Below are positions 20,867-28,193 of a DNA stretch of 30,575 nt, in pieces (position 1 is the stretch's first letter; each line of letters begins with the position of its first letter). Under the pieces are notes generated by a model. It had not been told where the DNA came from. It ran no database searches and saw only the letters and a list, made by a program, of their open reading frames with translations. A program made the position numbers and the translations under genes. The DNA is from CAXSDR01 sp964236445 (GTDB lineage Bacteria; Actinomycetota; Actinomycetes; Motilibacterales; Motilibacteraceae), in the NCBI GenBank assembly GCA_964236445.1, contig CAXSDR010000038.1:1-30575 (forward strand), read 5' to 3'.

Positions 20867-22563
20867 ATCCCTCTTCTGCCCTCGCAGTTGTTCTCGTGGA
20901 CGAGCTGGTGCGCAACGGCATACGCGAAGCTGTGCTGTCGCCCGGATCGCGCTCGGCGCCGCTGGCCTACGCGCTGCATGACGCCGAAGCGGACGGCCGA
21001 CTGCGTCTGCATGTGCGCATCGACGAGCGCAGTGCGGGATTTCTTGCGCTGGGGTTGTCCAAGGCCTCCGGCCTGCCTGTGCCGGTCGTCACCACGTCGG
21101 GCACGGCCGTCGCCAACCTGCACCCGGCCGTGCTCGAGGCCTCGCACAGCGGCGTGCCGCTGATCGTGCTCAGCGCCGATCGTCCGCCTGAGCTGCGCGG
21201 TGTCGGAGCCAACCAGACGGTGGACCAGCGCGCGATCTATGGAAGTGCTGTTCGCGAATTCCGCGACATGGGAGCGCCGGACGAGCGGGCTGGCCAACAG
21301 CAGAACTGGCGTTCGGTGGTCTGTCGCGCCGTGGTCGCTGCGTGTGGAACGCTCAGCGGAGACCCAGGTCCTGTGCAGCTCAACCTGGCACTGCGCGAGC
21401 CGCTGGTGCCCTCGGCGCAGGAGCAGGGCTGGCACGAGCCGCTCGACGGTCGGCCCGGTGGTGCGCCTTGGACGTCGGTAGCGCCGCGTGCGTCACTGCC
21501 GACGGCGTATGTCGGCGCGCCCCGCACCCTGGTCGTGCTGGGCCAGGCCCCGGCCCCCGCGGGAGAGGCCGCGCTCGCCCTGGCCAGAGCCCGTGGCTGG
21601 CCGGTGCTCGACGAGCTCGACGCCGCGGTCCTCCTGGATGCCTCGTTCGCCGCCGCGCACCGTCCTCAGCGGGTGCTCGTCGTCGGCGCGGTCACGACCT
21701 CGCGCTCGCTCGCGGCGCTCCTGCACGACCCCGAGATCGCTGTGGATGTCGTTTCCTCAGGGCCCAGGTGGGCGGACGCCGGCTCGACCGCGAGCACCGT
21801 GGTCGTCGACGTCGACCCCGCGAGCGACGGCCCTGCCGGTGACGTCGCCTTCGCCCGGGTCTGGAGCGAGAGCATGGTCACCGCACGGGCGGCCCTGCGC
21901 ACGCTGGTGGCAGCCGGCCCGGTGTCGGGCCCGGCCGTCGCGATGGCGCTCGCCGACGCCCTCCCGTCGGACGCCACGCTGTTCCTCGGCGCCAGCAGCG
22001 CCATCCGCGACGCTGCTGCGGTCGGCGGCTGGCGTGGGCACCTCGTGCTCGCCAACCGTGGGGCATCCGGCATCGACGGCACCGTGTCGAGCGCCATCGG
22101 CGCAGCGCTGGCCGCCCAGCGCAACGGCGATCCGGCGGCCTACGCGCTGATGGGCGACCTGACGTTCCTGCACGACCACAACGGCCTGGTGATCGGTCCG
22201 CAGGAGCCCCGGCCCGATCTCTGCGTCGTGGTCGTCAACGACGACGGAGGCAGCATCTTCGCCCGACTCGAACCCGGCGAGGAGCGCTATGCCGGGCCGT
22301 TCGAGCGGGTCTTCGCGACGCCACACGGCACCCGGCTCGACCGGCTCTGCGCGGCCACGGGCACCCCCCACGAGCTGGTCACCGACGCCTTGTCGCTCCC
22401 TGCGGCACTGCGCCCGGCCGCGCCCGGCTCCGGCATCAGGGTGGTGGAGGTTCGGGTGAGCCGGAGGCACGCTCGCCGGCTGCAGGACGAGCTGCGTGAC
22501 GCCGTGGTGGCCGCGCTCGCCGCGCTCGCCGCGCAGACACGACCAGCTGTGCAGCGAACGTAG
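20863..22563 (+). CDS. menD: 2-Succinyl-5-enolpyruvyl-6-hydroxy-3-cyclohexene-1-carboxylate synthase
   Basis: The 566-residue thiamine-diphosphate enzyme joins isochorismate and 2-oxoglutarate to give SEPHCHC. The N-terminal LSPGSRSAPLAYAL segment and RIDERSAGF with the cofactor-activating Glu55 are typical MenD. ANRGASGIDGTVSSAIGAAL and the Mg-ThDP motif region MGDLTFLHDHNGL...NDDGGSIF lie in the C-terminal third. ATG 20863 overlaps the menC stop as ATGA, with GAGGCG upstream. The same frame is open inside menC but that part is a shadow. It supplies MenC's precursor and uses the product of MenF, encoded on the opposite strand just downstream. Confidence 0.97.
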   Translation: MNPSSALAVVLVDELVRNGIREAVLSPGSRSAPLAYALHDAEADGRLRLHVRIDERSAGFLALGLSKASGLPVPVVTTSGTAVANLHPAVLEASHSGVPLIVLSADRPPELRGVGANQTVDQRAIYGSAVREFRDMGAPDERAGQQQNWRSVVCRAVVAACGTLSGDPGPVQLNLALREPLVPSAQEQGWHEPLDGRPGGAPWTSVAPRASLPTAYVGAPRTLVVLGQAPAPAGEAALALARARGWPVLDELDAAVLLDASFAAAHRPQRVLVVGAVTTSRSLAALLHDPEIAVDVVSSGPRWADAGSTASTVVVDVDPASDGPAGDVAFARVWSESMVTARAALRTLVAAGPVSGPAVAMALADALPSDATLFLGASSAIRDAAAVGGWRGHLVLANRGASGIDGTVSSAIGAALAAQRNGDPAAYALMGDLTFLHDHNGLVIGPQEPRPDLCVVVVNDDGGSIFARLEPGEERYAGPFERVFATPHGTRLDRLCAATGTPHELVTDALSLPAALRPAAPGSGIRVVEVRVSRRHARRLQDELRDAVVAALAALAAQTRPAVQRT

Positions 22564-22578
22564 CGCCCGAGCCCGTCA

Positions 22579-22603
22579 CGTCGAGGGTCTGCCGTTCTCG
22601 ACG
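22579..22603. terminator. Possible bidirectional terminator between menD and menF
   Basis: CGTCGAG (22579-22585) pairs with CTCGACG (22597-22603) around an 11-base loop, in the 73 bases between the two convergent stop codons. The stem is short and lacks a U-tract. Confidence 0.4.
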
Positions 22604-22636
22604 CCGGACGCGGTCGCGAGCCGGTGCCTTGGCGCG

Positions 22637-23848
22637 TCAGCCGAGTGCTTCGCGCACGGGCAGCAGTTTGGCCTGCGCCTCGGCGACCTCGGCGTCGGGG
22701 TCGCTGCCCGCCACGATGCCGCAGCCGGCCCACAGGCGCAGTGCCGAGCCGGTCACCTGGGCGCAGCGCAGCGCCAGCGCGAACTCGCCGTCCCCGCGCG
22801 AGTCCACCCAGCCGACCGGGCCTGCATAGCGACCGCGGTCGACAGCCTCGAGCTCGGCGATGACCGCGAGCGCCACCTCGCTGGGAAACCCGCCGACAGC
22901 TGCCGTCGGATGCAGGGCTCCGGCGAGCTCGAGCGCCGAGAGCTTGCTGTGGAGCTGCGCGGTGACGTCGGACGCGAGGTGCATGACGTTCGCCAGCTCC
23001 AGGACCGTCGGCGCTGCGGGGGCCGCGACGGTTCCGTGCCGCGACAGCGACGCGACGAGGGAGTCGACCGCGTAGGCGTGCTCGTCGTGGTCCTTGCTCG
23101 AGCGGCGCAGGGCGTCGGCCGCCGTCGCGCTGCTCGCCACAGTGCCGGCGAGCACACGCGAGGCCGCGCGGTCGCCCTCGCGCCGGACGAGCAGCTCAGG
23201 TGTGGCGCCGACGAGGCCGTCGACGCTGAAGGTCCAGCACGTCGGATAGCGCTCGGCGAGTCGGCTGAGCAGCACCCGGGCGTCGAGCGGGGCGTCGAGC
23301 ACCGCGATCTCGTCGCGGGCCAGGACCACCTTGTCGAGCAGCCCGGCGTCGATGCGGCGTACGGCCTCGGCGACGGCTCCACGCCAGTGCTGGGCCCCGA
23401 CGCCGCCGTCGGACCAGCGGGCCACGGCGGGCGCGCGCCGGGCGGCGTGGGCGGGCGCGGGATCGACGTCGTCGATGGTGGTCAGCCACGTGACGCCGGC
23501 CCGTCGGCCCACCACCACCGACGGGACGACGAGCACCGAGGGAGTGGGGGAGTCGGCGAAGGCGAAGCTGGCGAAGGCCACGGGGCCCGAACCCGGCACG
23601 GCGAGGGTGTCATCGACATCGAGCGAGGCGCACAGCTTGGTCCACCAGCGCTGCGCCTCGGCGAAGCGGGCGGGACCGTCGAGCTCGATGCGAGCCGCCT
23701 CGCCCCATCCGACGAGCCCGTCGCCGCGGCGGACCATCGCCAGCGGCGCGTCGTCGGGAAGCAGATCGAGCAGCTCAGCGACGCTGCGGCGGTCCGTCAC
23801 CGCCACCGTCCGCGCGCGCAGCGCGGCGCGGAGCGGGGCGGTCGTCAC
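22637..23848 (-). CDS. menF: Isochorismate synthase
   Basis: The 403-residue chorismate-utilising enzyme converts chorismate to isochorismate, the entry to menaquinone synthesis. It has DKVVLARDEIAV, VGATPELLVRR, the SSKDHDEHA motif with Mg2+ and substrate contacts, LHPTAAVGGFP, GPVGWVDSRGDGEFALALRCA and GCGIVAGSDP, all in the usual order. Salicylate- or siderophore-linked homologues share these motifs, but the setting between menD and menG supports the menaquinone role. GTG 23848 has TACGCT 6 nt upstream and no ribosome site, so it is probably leaderless. It converges on menD and diverges from menG. Confidence 0.94.
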   Translation of the reverse strand: MTTAPLRAALRARTVAVTDRRSVAELLDLLPDDAPLAMVRRGDGLVGWGEAARIELDGPARFAEAQRWWTKLCASLDVDDTLAVPGSGPVAFASFAFADSPTPSVLVVPSVVVGRRAGVTWLTTIDDVDPAPAHAARRAPAVARWSDGGVGAQHWRGAVAEAVRRIDAGLLDKVVLARDEIAVLDAPLDARVLLSRLAERYPTCWTFSVDGLVGATPELLVRREGDRAASRVLAGTVASSATAADALRRSSKDHDEHAYAVDSLVASLSRHGTVAAPAAPTVLELANVMHLASDVTAQLHSKLSALELAGALHPTAAVGGFPSEVALAVIAELEAVDRGRYAGPVGWVDSRGDGEFALALRCAQVTGSALRLWAGCGIVAGSDPDAEVAEAQAKLLPVREALG

Positions 23849-23854
23849 CTCACG

Positions 23855-23864
23855 AGCGTAGGCC
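23855..23864. promoter_or_regulatory. Divergent -10 boxes of menF and menG
   Basis: On the minus strand TACGCT (23860-23855) is 6 bases before the menF GTG. On the plus strand TAGGCC (23859-23864) could serve menG with a leader of about 40 bases that carries GGGAGG. The two boxes touch and share two base pairs. Confidence 0.4.
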
Positions 23865-23911
23865 CGACGCCCACCCCCTGCAGGCCCGCTGCACGGTGGG
23901 AGGCTGTGACG

Positions 23912-24619
23912 ATGAGCACGAACAGCCGCGCGGATCTCGACAAGGCACCGGGCGATGTCGCCGCGATGTTCGACGGCGTTGCAGAGCGTTATGACGCCAC
24001 CAACACCGTGTTGTCACTCGGCCAGGACCGCGCCTGGCGGCGCGCGGTGGTCCGCGCGCTTGACGTACGCCGCGGCGAACGCGTCCTCGACCTCGCCGCG
24101 GGCACCGGCACGTCGTCCGACCCGTTCCTCGCCCGGGGGGCACGGGTCGCCGCCACCGACTTCTCCCTCGGGATGCTGCAGGCGGGGGCCCGGCGGCGCC
24201 CGGGCCTCGCGTTCGTCGCCGGCGACGCCCTGCACCTGCCCTATGCCGACGACGCCTTCGACGCGGTGACCATCTCCTTCGGGCTGCGCAACGTGGTCGA
24301 CCCCGGCGCCGGGCTCGCCGAGCTGCTGCGCGTCACGCGTCCGGGCGGCCGCCTCGTCGTCTGCGAGTTCAGCCGGCCGACCTGGGGTCCCTTCCGCGGG
24401 ATCTACGACGGCTATCTCGGCCGGGCGCTTCCCAGGGTGGCGCGCAAGGTCGGGAGCAACGGGCCCGCCTACGCCTACCTCGCCGAGTCGATCCGCGACT
24501 GGCCGGCCCAGCAGGCCCTTGCCGCGCGCGTCGCCGGTGTGGGCTGGCAGCGGGTGCAGTGGCGCAACCTCTCAGGCGGCATCGTCGCGCTGCACCGGGC
24601 GTACGCGCCGGGCGGGTGA
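23912..24619 (+). CDS. menG: Demethylmenaquinone methyltransferase
   Basis: The 235-residue class I SAM-dependent methyltransferase carries out the last step, C-methylation of demethylmenaquinone to menaquinone. It begins with the family signature MFDGVAERYDATNTVLSLGQDRAWRR (19-44). The SAM-binding motif VLDLAAGTGT (58-67) follows, then DALHLPYADDAFDAVTISFGLRNV, and then the second family signature RPGGRLVVCEFSRPT. ATG 23912 has GGGAGG at an 8-nt spacing; the frame upstream is antisense to menF and not coding. It diverges from menF. A large hairpin begins on the last base of its stop codon. Confidence 0.96.
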   Translation: MSTNSRADLDKAPGDVAAMFDGVAERYDATNTVLSLGQDRAWRRAVVRALDVRRGERVLDLAAGTGTSSDPFLARGARVAATDFSLGMLQAGARRRPGLAFVAGDALHLPYADDAFDAVTISFGLRNVVDPGAGLAELLRVTRPGGRLVVCEFSRPTWGPFRGIYDGYLGRALPRVARKVGSNGPAYAYLAESIRDWPAQQALAARVAGVGWQRVQWRNLSGGIVALHRAYAPGG

Positions 24620-24705
24620 CCTCTGCGTCCCGACCCGCGTCGTCCGGCAGTCTCCCCGGCGAGCGCCGCTGCGGCTCGGGCTGGTCGGGAAGCCGCCGCA
24701 GAGGT
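24619..24705 (+). terminator. Large nested hairpin after menG
   Basis: The 17-base left arm is ACCTCTGCG (24619-24627) plus TCCCGACC (24628-24635). It pairs with GGTCGGGA (24683-24690) and CGCAGAGGT (24697-24705), leaving a 6-base bulge on the right side and a 47-base GC-rich interior that can fold again (GCCGC/GCGGC). It starts on the final base of the menG stop codon and ends 12 bases before the next -10 box. It is most simply a long terminator but is larger than needed for one. Confidence 0.55.
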
Positions 24706-24716
24706 GGGATCGGTAT

Positions 24717-24722
24717 TAAGAT
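24717..24722 (+). promoter_or_regulatory. -10 box TAAGAT of the accessory (WXG-associated) operon
   Basis: TAAGAT lies in the sequence CGGTATTAAGATCG, an AT-rich patch upstream of the 338-residue protein gene. The predicted start of transcription (about 24729) falls within the left arm of the adjacent inverted repeat. Confidence 0.5.
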
Positions 24723-24759
24723 CGTTGCTCGATACGGAGCGCACGCCGTTCGAGCAACG
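24723..24759. repeat. 9-bp inverted repeat at the transcription start of the accessory operon
   Basis: CGTTGCTCG (24723-24731) and CGAGCAACG (24751-24759) are perfect complements with 19 bases between them, starting directly after the -10 box. The placement fits an operator or a leader hairpin ending just before the GGGAGGGG ribosome site. Confidence 0.5.
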
Positions 24760-24777
24760 AGGGAGGGGTCGCAGGCG

Positions 24778-25794
24778 ATGGCAGACGTGTCGATCGACCC
24801 CGACGGTGTGATCGCCCTGTCGCGCGCCGCCATGGTGACTGCCGGCGACCTGGACCACGGCTCGGCGGCGCTGCAGCACGTGATCGACGGGGTGAGCCAC
24901 CTCGCCCCCGGGGCGCCCGACGTCCGCACCCGGTGCATGGCCGCGGCCGGCAATCTCGTCGAGCAGGCCGGCGCCGCGCAGCGTCGTGCCGTCGACTACG
25001 TCGACCACGAGAAGCCGCTGCACGACCTGCTGGGACCGGGCTTCTGGCTGCCGGCTGCCGGCAACGTCTGGGGAAGTGCGGACCCCTGGTGGAAGGATGC
25101 CCAGCGGATCGCCACCTCCGACGAGGTGGGCGCGGGGTTCTTCGGGACATCTGCCGAGTTCATGAACCGCTACGGGAAGGGTTGGTCCGTCGACGTCCCG
25201 GGGTCGGGGGCGCCGTTGCCCTTCGTCGCGCGGCTGGACGCGTTGGCGCCCCCGGCGGTGACGTGGCACGGCGATGGCTACGTGCGTGGCCCGGGTGGGC
25301 TGCTCGTGCCGTCCGGCTCCCCAGGCGTCGACCCGCGCGTGCCGCCACCGCCGAGCCTGCGCGACCTGCCCGAGGACTGGGGTCGGCAAGGTGGCCTCAG
25401 GGCGACGCCGGTCAACCCGCCGAAGTGGGCGACCTCCGGCTCACGAGCTCTAGGTGTGGCGGGCGCGGCCCTGACGGTGTACGGAGCGGGCTACAGCCAG
25501 TGGGAGTCGGACCAGAAATACCACCCTGACATGGGAGACGGCGAGCGCGTCGCTCGGGCAGCGGGCAACGCCGCGGTCGAGGGCGGGTTCGCCGCGGCCG
25601 GCGGCTATGCAGGAGCGGTGGCGGGCGCCGAGTTCGGTGCAGCGGTGGGCAGCATCTTCCCCGGCCCCGGGACGGTCGTCGGCGGTGTCGTCGGCGGTGT
25701 CATCGGTGGCTTCGCGGGCAGCAAGGTCGGAGCGGCCACGGGACGCGGCATCAAGAGTGTGGCGACCAAGGTGTGGAAGGGTCTGTTCGGGTGA
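24778..25794 (+). CDS. Large helical protein with C-terminal glycine-zipper membrane region, putative type VII-associated effector
   Basis: The 338-residue protein starts at ATG 24778 with GGGAGGGG 9 nt upstream. Residues 1-85 look helical and resemble the first helices of WXG100/LXG-type secretion domains, but I see no clear WXG. Residues 86-220 are Gly/Pro/Trp-rich (GPGFWLPAAGNVWG, PDPWW-like, PPPPSLRDLPEDWG). The C-terminal part has a hydrophobic segment (about 223-240), then a glycine-zipper stretch (about 263-322, including VVGGVVGGVIGGFAG), and ends SVATKVWKGLFG. Glycine zippers insert into or span membranes. With the next three genes it forms an overlapping operon that also neighbours a WXG100-like gene. 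Toxin or pore function is inferred, and no enzyme motif is visible. Confidence 0.7.
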   Translation: MADVSIDPDGVIALSRAAMVTAGDLDHGSAALQHVIDGVSHLAPGAPDVRTRCMAAAGNLVEQAGAAQRRAVDYVDHEKPLHDLLGPGFWLPAAGNVWGSADPWWKDAQRIATSDEVGAGFFGTSAEFMNRYGKGWSVDVPGSGAPLPFVARLDALAPPAVTWHGDGYVRGPGGLLVPSGSPGVDPRVPPPPSLRDLPEDWGRQGGLRATPVNPPKWATSGSRALGVAGAALTVYGAGYSQWESDQKYHPDMGDGERVARAAGNAAVEGGFAAAGGYAGAVAGAEFGAAVGSIFPGPGTVVGGVVGGVIGGFAGSKVGAATGRGIKSVATKVWKGLFG

Positions 25795-26180
25795 TGCGCC
25801 AAGCACTGGTGCGCTCGTCGACCGACGGTCCGACCTGGGTCTGGGCCCTGCTTGCGCTGGGGCTGGCGTTCTCGGCTGTCGGCGCGAGCGCCTACGTCGG
25901 CAGATGGCGGTCCTGGACACGCTCTGTCGACTCGTTGCGGTTCGGCGCGCCGGGTGCCGCCTGGCTCGGCGCGTGCGCGGTGCTCTGCTTCCTGGCGGTC
26001 GCGGCGCAGACCGCCGCCGCTGGACCTTCAGGTGAGGGCGGCGCCCTGCAGGTGGTCGCCGCGCTGCTCTTCTCCGCCGCCGTGGTCGCCTTCATGGTCG
26101 CCGCTCTCTCACCCTTCTGGATGTGGTCGGTCTTGCAGCCCCGCTGGTTCCGCACAGCCTCACGCGCGCGGTCGCGATGA
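25794..26180 (+). CDS. Small polytopic membrane protein of the accessory operon
   Basis: The 128-residue protein has three hydrophobic helices, at about 14-34 (TWVWALLALGLAFSAVGASA), 52-75 (GAPGAAWLGACAVLCFLAVAAQTAA) and 84-110 (LQVVAALLFSAAVVAFMVAALSPF). A basic C-terminal tail follows. ATG 25794 overlaps the stop of the previous gene (TGATG); GTG 25791 is one codon earlier. It could be an immunity-type membrane protein or a partner of the glycine-zipper protein, but no family is recognised and the role is positional inference. Confidence 0.7.
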   Translation: MRQALVRSSTDGPTWVWALLALGLAFSAVGASAYVGRWRSWTRSVDSLRFGAPGAAWLGACAVLCFLAVAAQTAAAGPSGEGGALQVVAALLFSAAVVAFMVAALSPFWMWSVLQPRWFRTASRARSR

Positions 26181-26671
26181 GCGACGACTGGGTCGCGCTC
26201 CAGGACGAGCGCACCGGCGCCGGCCTCACGAGCCCGCCGGGGTGGGAGCGCATCGGCGCCGGCCTTGCGGTGATCGCGCTGGCGGAGCCGGCGGGCACCG
26301 TGCCCGACGGCGCCTTCCGGTCGAACGTCGTCCTCACGGTCGAGGACGTGCCGGTGATCGGTCACGACCTGGCGACCTACTCCGACTTCGTGGTCGGCGG
26401 TCTGCTGCGCGCCATCCCTGGCCTGCACATCGCGTCCGTGGACATGGTGGAACTGGCCGGCGGGCTCCTGGGGCGACGCCTCGTCGCCTGCTACCGCGAG
26501 GGGCTGGCGCCTGTCGTGCTGCAGCAGTGGTGGACCGTGCGTGGCGGCGTTGCCACGGCGGTGAGTGCGTCGGCGAGCGTCTCGGCGTACGCCTGGGCGC
26601 TCGCCTTCTTCCCGTTCTGTCTGCGAGACCTGAGACCGGCCGTACGCGCGCTCCCGGCGGGCACCCCGTGA
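26177..26671 (+). CDS. LpqN/Mog1-PsbP-like domain protein
   Basis: The 164-residue protein has the pattern of the PsbP/Mog1 fold seen in LpqN/LpqT-like proteins: a PPGWERI opening, strand FRSNVVLTVEDVP, helix LATYSDFVVGGLLRAIPG, strands HIASVDMVELAGGLLGRRLVACYREG and VVLQQWWTVRGGVATAVSASAS, and a final helix. There is no signal peptide or lipobox, so it appears cytosolic, unlike LpqN. ATG 26177 overlaps the preceding stop as ATGA, and its own stop overlaps the next start as GTGA. In actinobacteria such domains often sit near type VII or cell-envelope loci. Substrate or ligand is unknown. Confidence 0.65.
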   Translation: MSDDWVALQDERTGAGLTSPPGWERIGAGLAVIALAEPAGTVPDGAFRSNVVLTVEDVPVIGHDLATYSDFVVGGLLRAIPGLHIASVDMVELAGGLLGRRLVACYREGLAPVVLQQWWTVRGGVATAVSASASVSAYAWALAFFPFCLRDLRPAVRALPAGTP

Positions 26672-27498
26672 CCGGGCCCGCCGAGCCCCGTGCGCACGGG
26701 GCCGACGCCTTCGCTGCATCGAGAGGCGTGCACGTCGAGGACCTCGGGTGGGTGGCTGACGAGCAGCCGTGGATCCACCACGGCCCGCGGCTGAGCAGTG
26801 CGGCGATCGCCATGCTCAGCTCGGCGCCTGGCCGCTCATCCGTCCCGCTCGACGACCGGACCGCCGCTGCCCTGGCCGAACTGGTCGACGCGGAGCTGAG
26901 CACGCCCGCGAACGTGTTGACCGAAGTCGGCCGAGCTGTCGCCCAGGCATTGGCCGAGCCGGTTGCGCGGCTGCGGGTCGAGGCGCGGTCAGAGCGGACC
27001 TCGCGCATCCTCGAGCTGTTCCTGGGCGTCGACCAGGCGGTCCTGGTGACGAGCGAGGCGCCGACGTCCGGCTCGGTGGTGCTCGATGTCGTCGAGCTGT
27101 CCTGGGCGGGTCCGGCGGTTGCGTCGTGGCTCGGTCTGGGGCCCGCCTGGAGCTTCGACCTCGCTCCGGCCGTGCTGCCTCGCGATGTGGTCCTTGCGCG
27201 CGTGGACGCTGCGGCCACGCCCGTGCCCGCTGACGCGGACGAGGCGCTCGCGGCGGTGTGGGTCGAGCCCTGGCAGCTGTGGGGAGTGCGGGCTCATCCC
27301 AGCGACGAGCAGGTGCTCATGGTCTGCGCCGGCCGACGGGGGCTCGTCGCGGTGGCCGACGAGCCGGCGGGCGACCCCGGCTCCGGGCTCGTGTCCTTTG
27401 TGCCGCTGCCGTCTTTCGCCGCCTTCTCCGGGCTGATCGCCATGGTGGAGCGGGCCTACGGCGCCGGCCTGGCGCGACGCGAACACTCGCCTCGTTGA
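26668..27498 (+). CDS. Unrecognised 276-residue protein, possible EspG-like chaperone
   Basis: GTG 26668 overlaps the preceding stop as GTGA, so this is the fourth gene of the operon. The protein is soluble and mixed alpha/beta, with a helical N-terminal half (SSAAIAMLSSAPG..., LDDRTAAALAELVDAEL) and a strand-rich middle (RLRVEARSERTSRILELFLG, AVLVTSE, SVVLDVVEL). The length and the repeated layout of helices and sheet recall EspG-type chaperones of type VII secretion, and the neighbourhood has a WXG100-like gene. I cannot see a diagnostic EspG motif, so this remains a suggestion. No catalytic motif is visible. Confidence 0.6.
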   Translation: MTGPAEPRAHGADAFAASRGVHVEDLGWVADEQPWIHHGPRLSSAAIAMLSSAPGRSSVPLDDRTAAALAELVDAELSTPANVLTEVGRAVAQALAEPVARLRVEARSERTSRILELFLGVDQAVLVTSEAPTSGSVVLDVVELSWAGPAVASWLGLGPAWSFDLAPAVLPRDVVLARVDAAATPVPADADEALAAVWVEPWQLWGVRAHPSDEQVLMVCAGRRGLVAVADEPAGDPGSGLVSFVPLPSFAAFSGLIAMVERAYGAGLARREHSPR

Positions 27499-27529
27499 GG
27501 CTCGGGCTCGACCGGCCGCCTGTCGGGCG

Positions 27530-27844
27530 TCAGCGTGCGGGCGTCGAGGTGCTGGCACGACGCCGCTCCTCGGCGTCGGCTTCCAGGTCGAGTGCCGTGG
27601 CACGGCGGCGCAGGGCGACCGCATAGTCGTGGGCGTCGCGGCTCGCCGCTGCGGTGTCGGTGGTCGCGGAGCGCGCCACCGTGGCGAAGGTGGTCGCTGC
27701 CGGGCCCCGCCACACCGCGGCGACCGGATGAGCGCTCAGCAGGTCGGGGACCAGACTGCCGATGGTCGCGGCCGAGGTCTCGATCGACGCGCCTGCGGCT
27801 CGGCACCGCGCGGCGTCCGCGCGCAGCGCTACGGGATCCGTCAC
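27530..27844 (-). CDS. WXG100-like protein
   Basis: The 104-residue protein is two helices joined by a turn that contains VWRGPAA, with Trp45 and Gly47 forming the WXG signature at the expected place. Size and layout match the ESAT-6/WXG100 family, whose members are secreted as helical-hairpin dimers by type VII systems. The C-terminal export motif YxxxD/E is not visible, and no ESX ATPase or membrane gene lies in the window. It converges on the accessory operon. GTG 27844 has TATTCT 6 nt upstream and no ribosome site, so it is probably leaderless. Confidence 0.78.
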   Translation of the reverse strand: MTDPVALRADAARCRAAGASIETSAATIGSLVPDLLSAHPVAAVWRGPAATTFATVARSATTDTAAASRDAHDYAVALRRRATALDLEADAEERRRASTSTPAR

Positions 27845-27850
27845 GCGCCA

Positions 27851-27856
27851 AGAATA
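27851..27856 (-). promoter_or_regulatory. -10 box TATTCT of the WXG100-like gene, probably leaderless
   Basis: TATTCT is 6 bases before the GTG at 27844, and there is no ribosome site between them. Confidence 0.55.
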
Positions 27857-27925
27857 GGCCTCCCGCCGTTCGGACGGGTCGGTCTCTGGCTGCGCACGGC
27901 AGGTGTAGCCCGGGACCGGCTCGGG

Positions 27926-27931
27926 TAGGCC
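27926..27931 (+). promoter_or_regulatory. -10-like box TAGGCC of the CsbD-like gene
   Basis: TAGGCC lies 6 bases before ATG 27938. The last base departs from TAnnnT, but the spacing fits the leaderless pattern seen elsewhere in the window. Confidence 0.4.
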
Positions 27932-27937
27932 GCTTTC

Positions 27938-28111
27938 ATGGGACTAGACGACAAAATCCAGAATGCAGCCGAGAACGCCAAGGGTGAGGTCAAGGAGCAC
28001 GTCGGGGGAGCGACGGGCGATCGTGACATGCAGGCCGAGGGACTGGCCGATCAGGACAAGGCCGACCTCAAGCAGGCCGGCGAGAAGGTCAAGGACGCCT
28101 TCAAGAACTAG
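27938..28111 (+). CDS. CsbD-family small stress protein
   Basis: This 57-residue protein (MGLDDKIQNAAENAKGEVKE...) is strongly charged and helical, rich in Lys, Asp, Glu, Ala and Gly. The AENAKGEVKEHVG, GLADQDKADLKQAGEKVKDAFK pattern is that of the CsbD family, small proteins induced by general stress in many bacteria. It is complete, from ATG 27938 to a TAG at 28109-28111. There is no clear ribosome site, and a TAGGCC box is 6 nt upstream. It diverges from the WXG100-like gene and is followed by a strong hairpin. Its molecular function is unknown. Confidence 0.88.
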   Translation: MGLDDKIQNAAENAKGEVKEHVGGATGDRDMQAEGLADQDKADLKQAGEKVKDAFKN

Positions 28112-28145
28112 TTCGTCCCTGCGTGTCCTCCTGACGGGGGTGCCT

Positions 28146-28190
28146 CGACGCCGGTGTTCCTGCCCTCCGCGGGCAGAGGCACCGGCGTCG
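28146..28190 (+). terminator. Strong two-tier hairpin after the CsbD-like gene
   Basis: CGACGCCGGTG (28146-28156) pairs perfectly with CACCGGCGTCG (28180-28190). Inside, CTGCCC (28160-28165) pairs with GGGCAG (28171-28176) around a 5-base loop. It ends 3 bases before the TAGACT -10 box of the next gene, so it overlaps that promoter's upstream part. Confidence 0.7.
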
Positions 28191-28193
28191 TCG

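Noticed and set aside
22496..23911. Long open frame upstream of menG
   Set aside because: It is antisense to menF and follows its high-GC codon pattern; the MenG family begins at ATG 23912.
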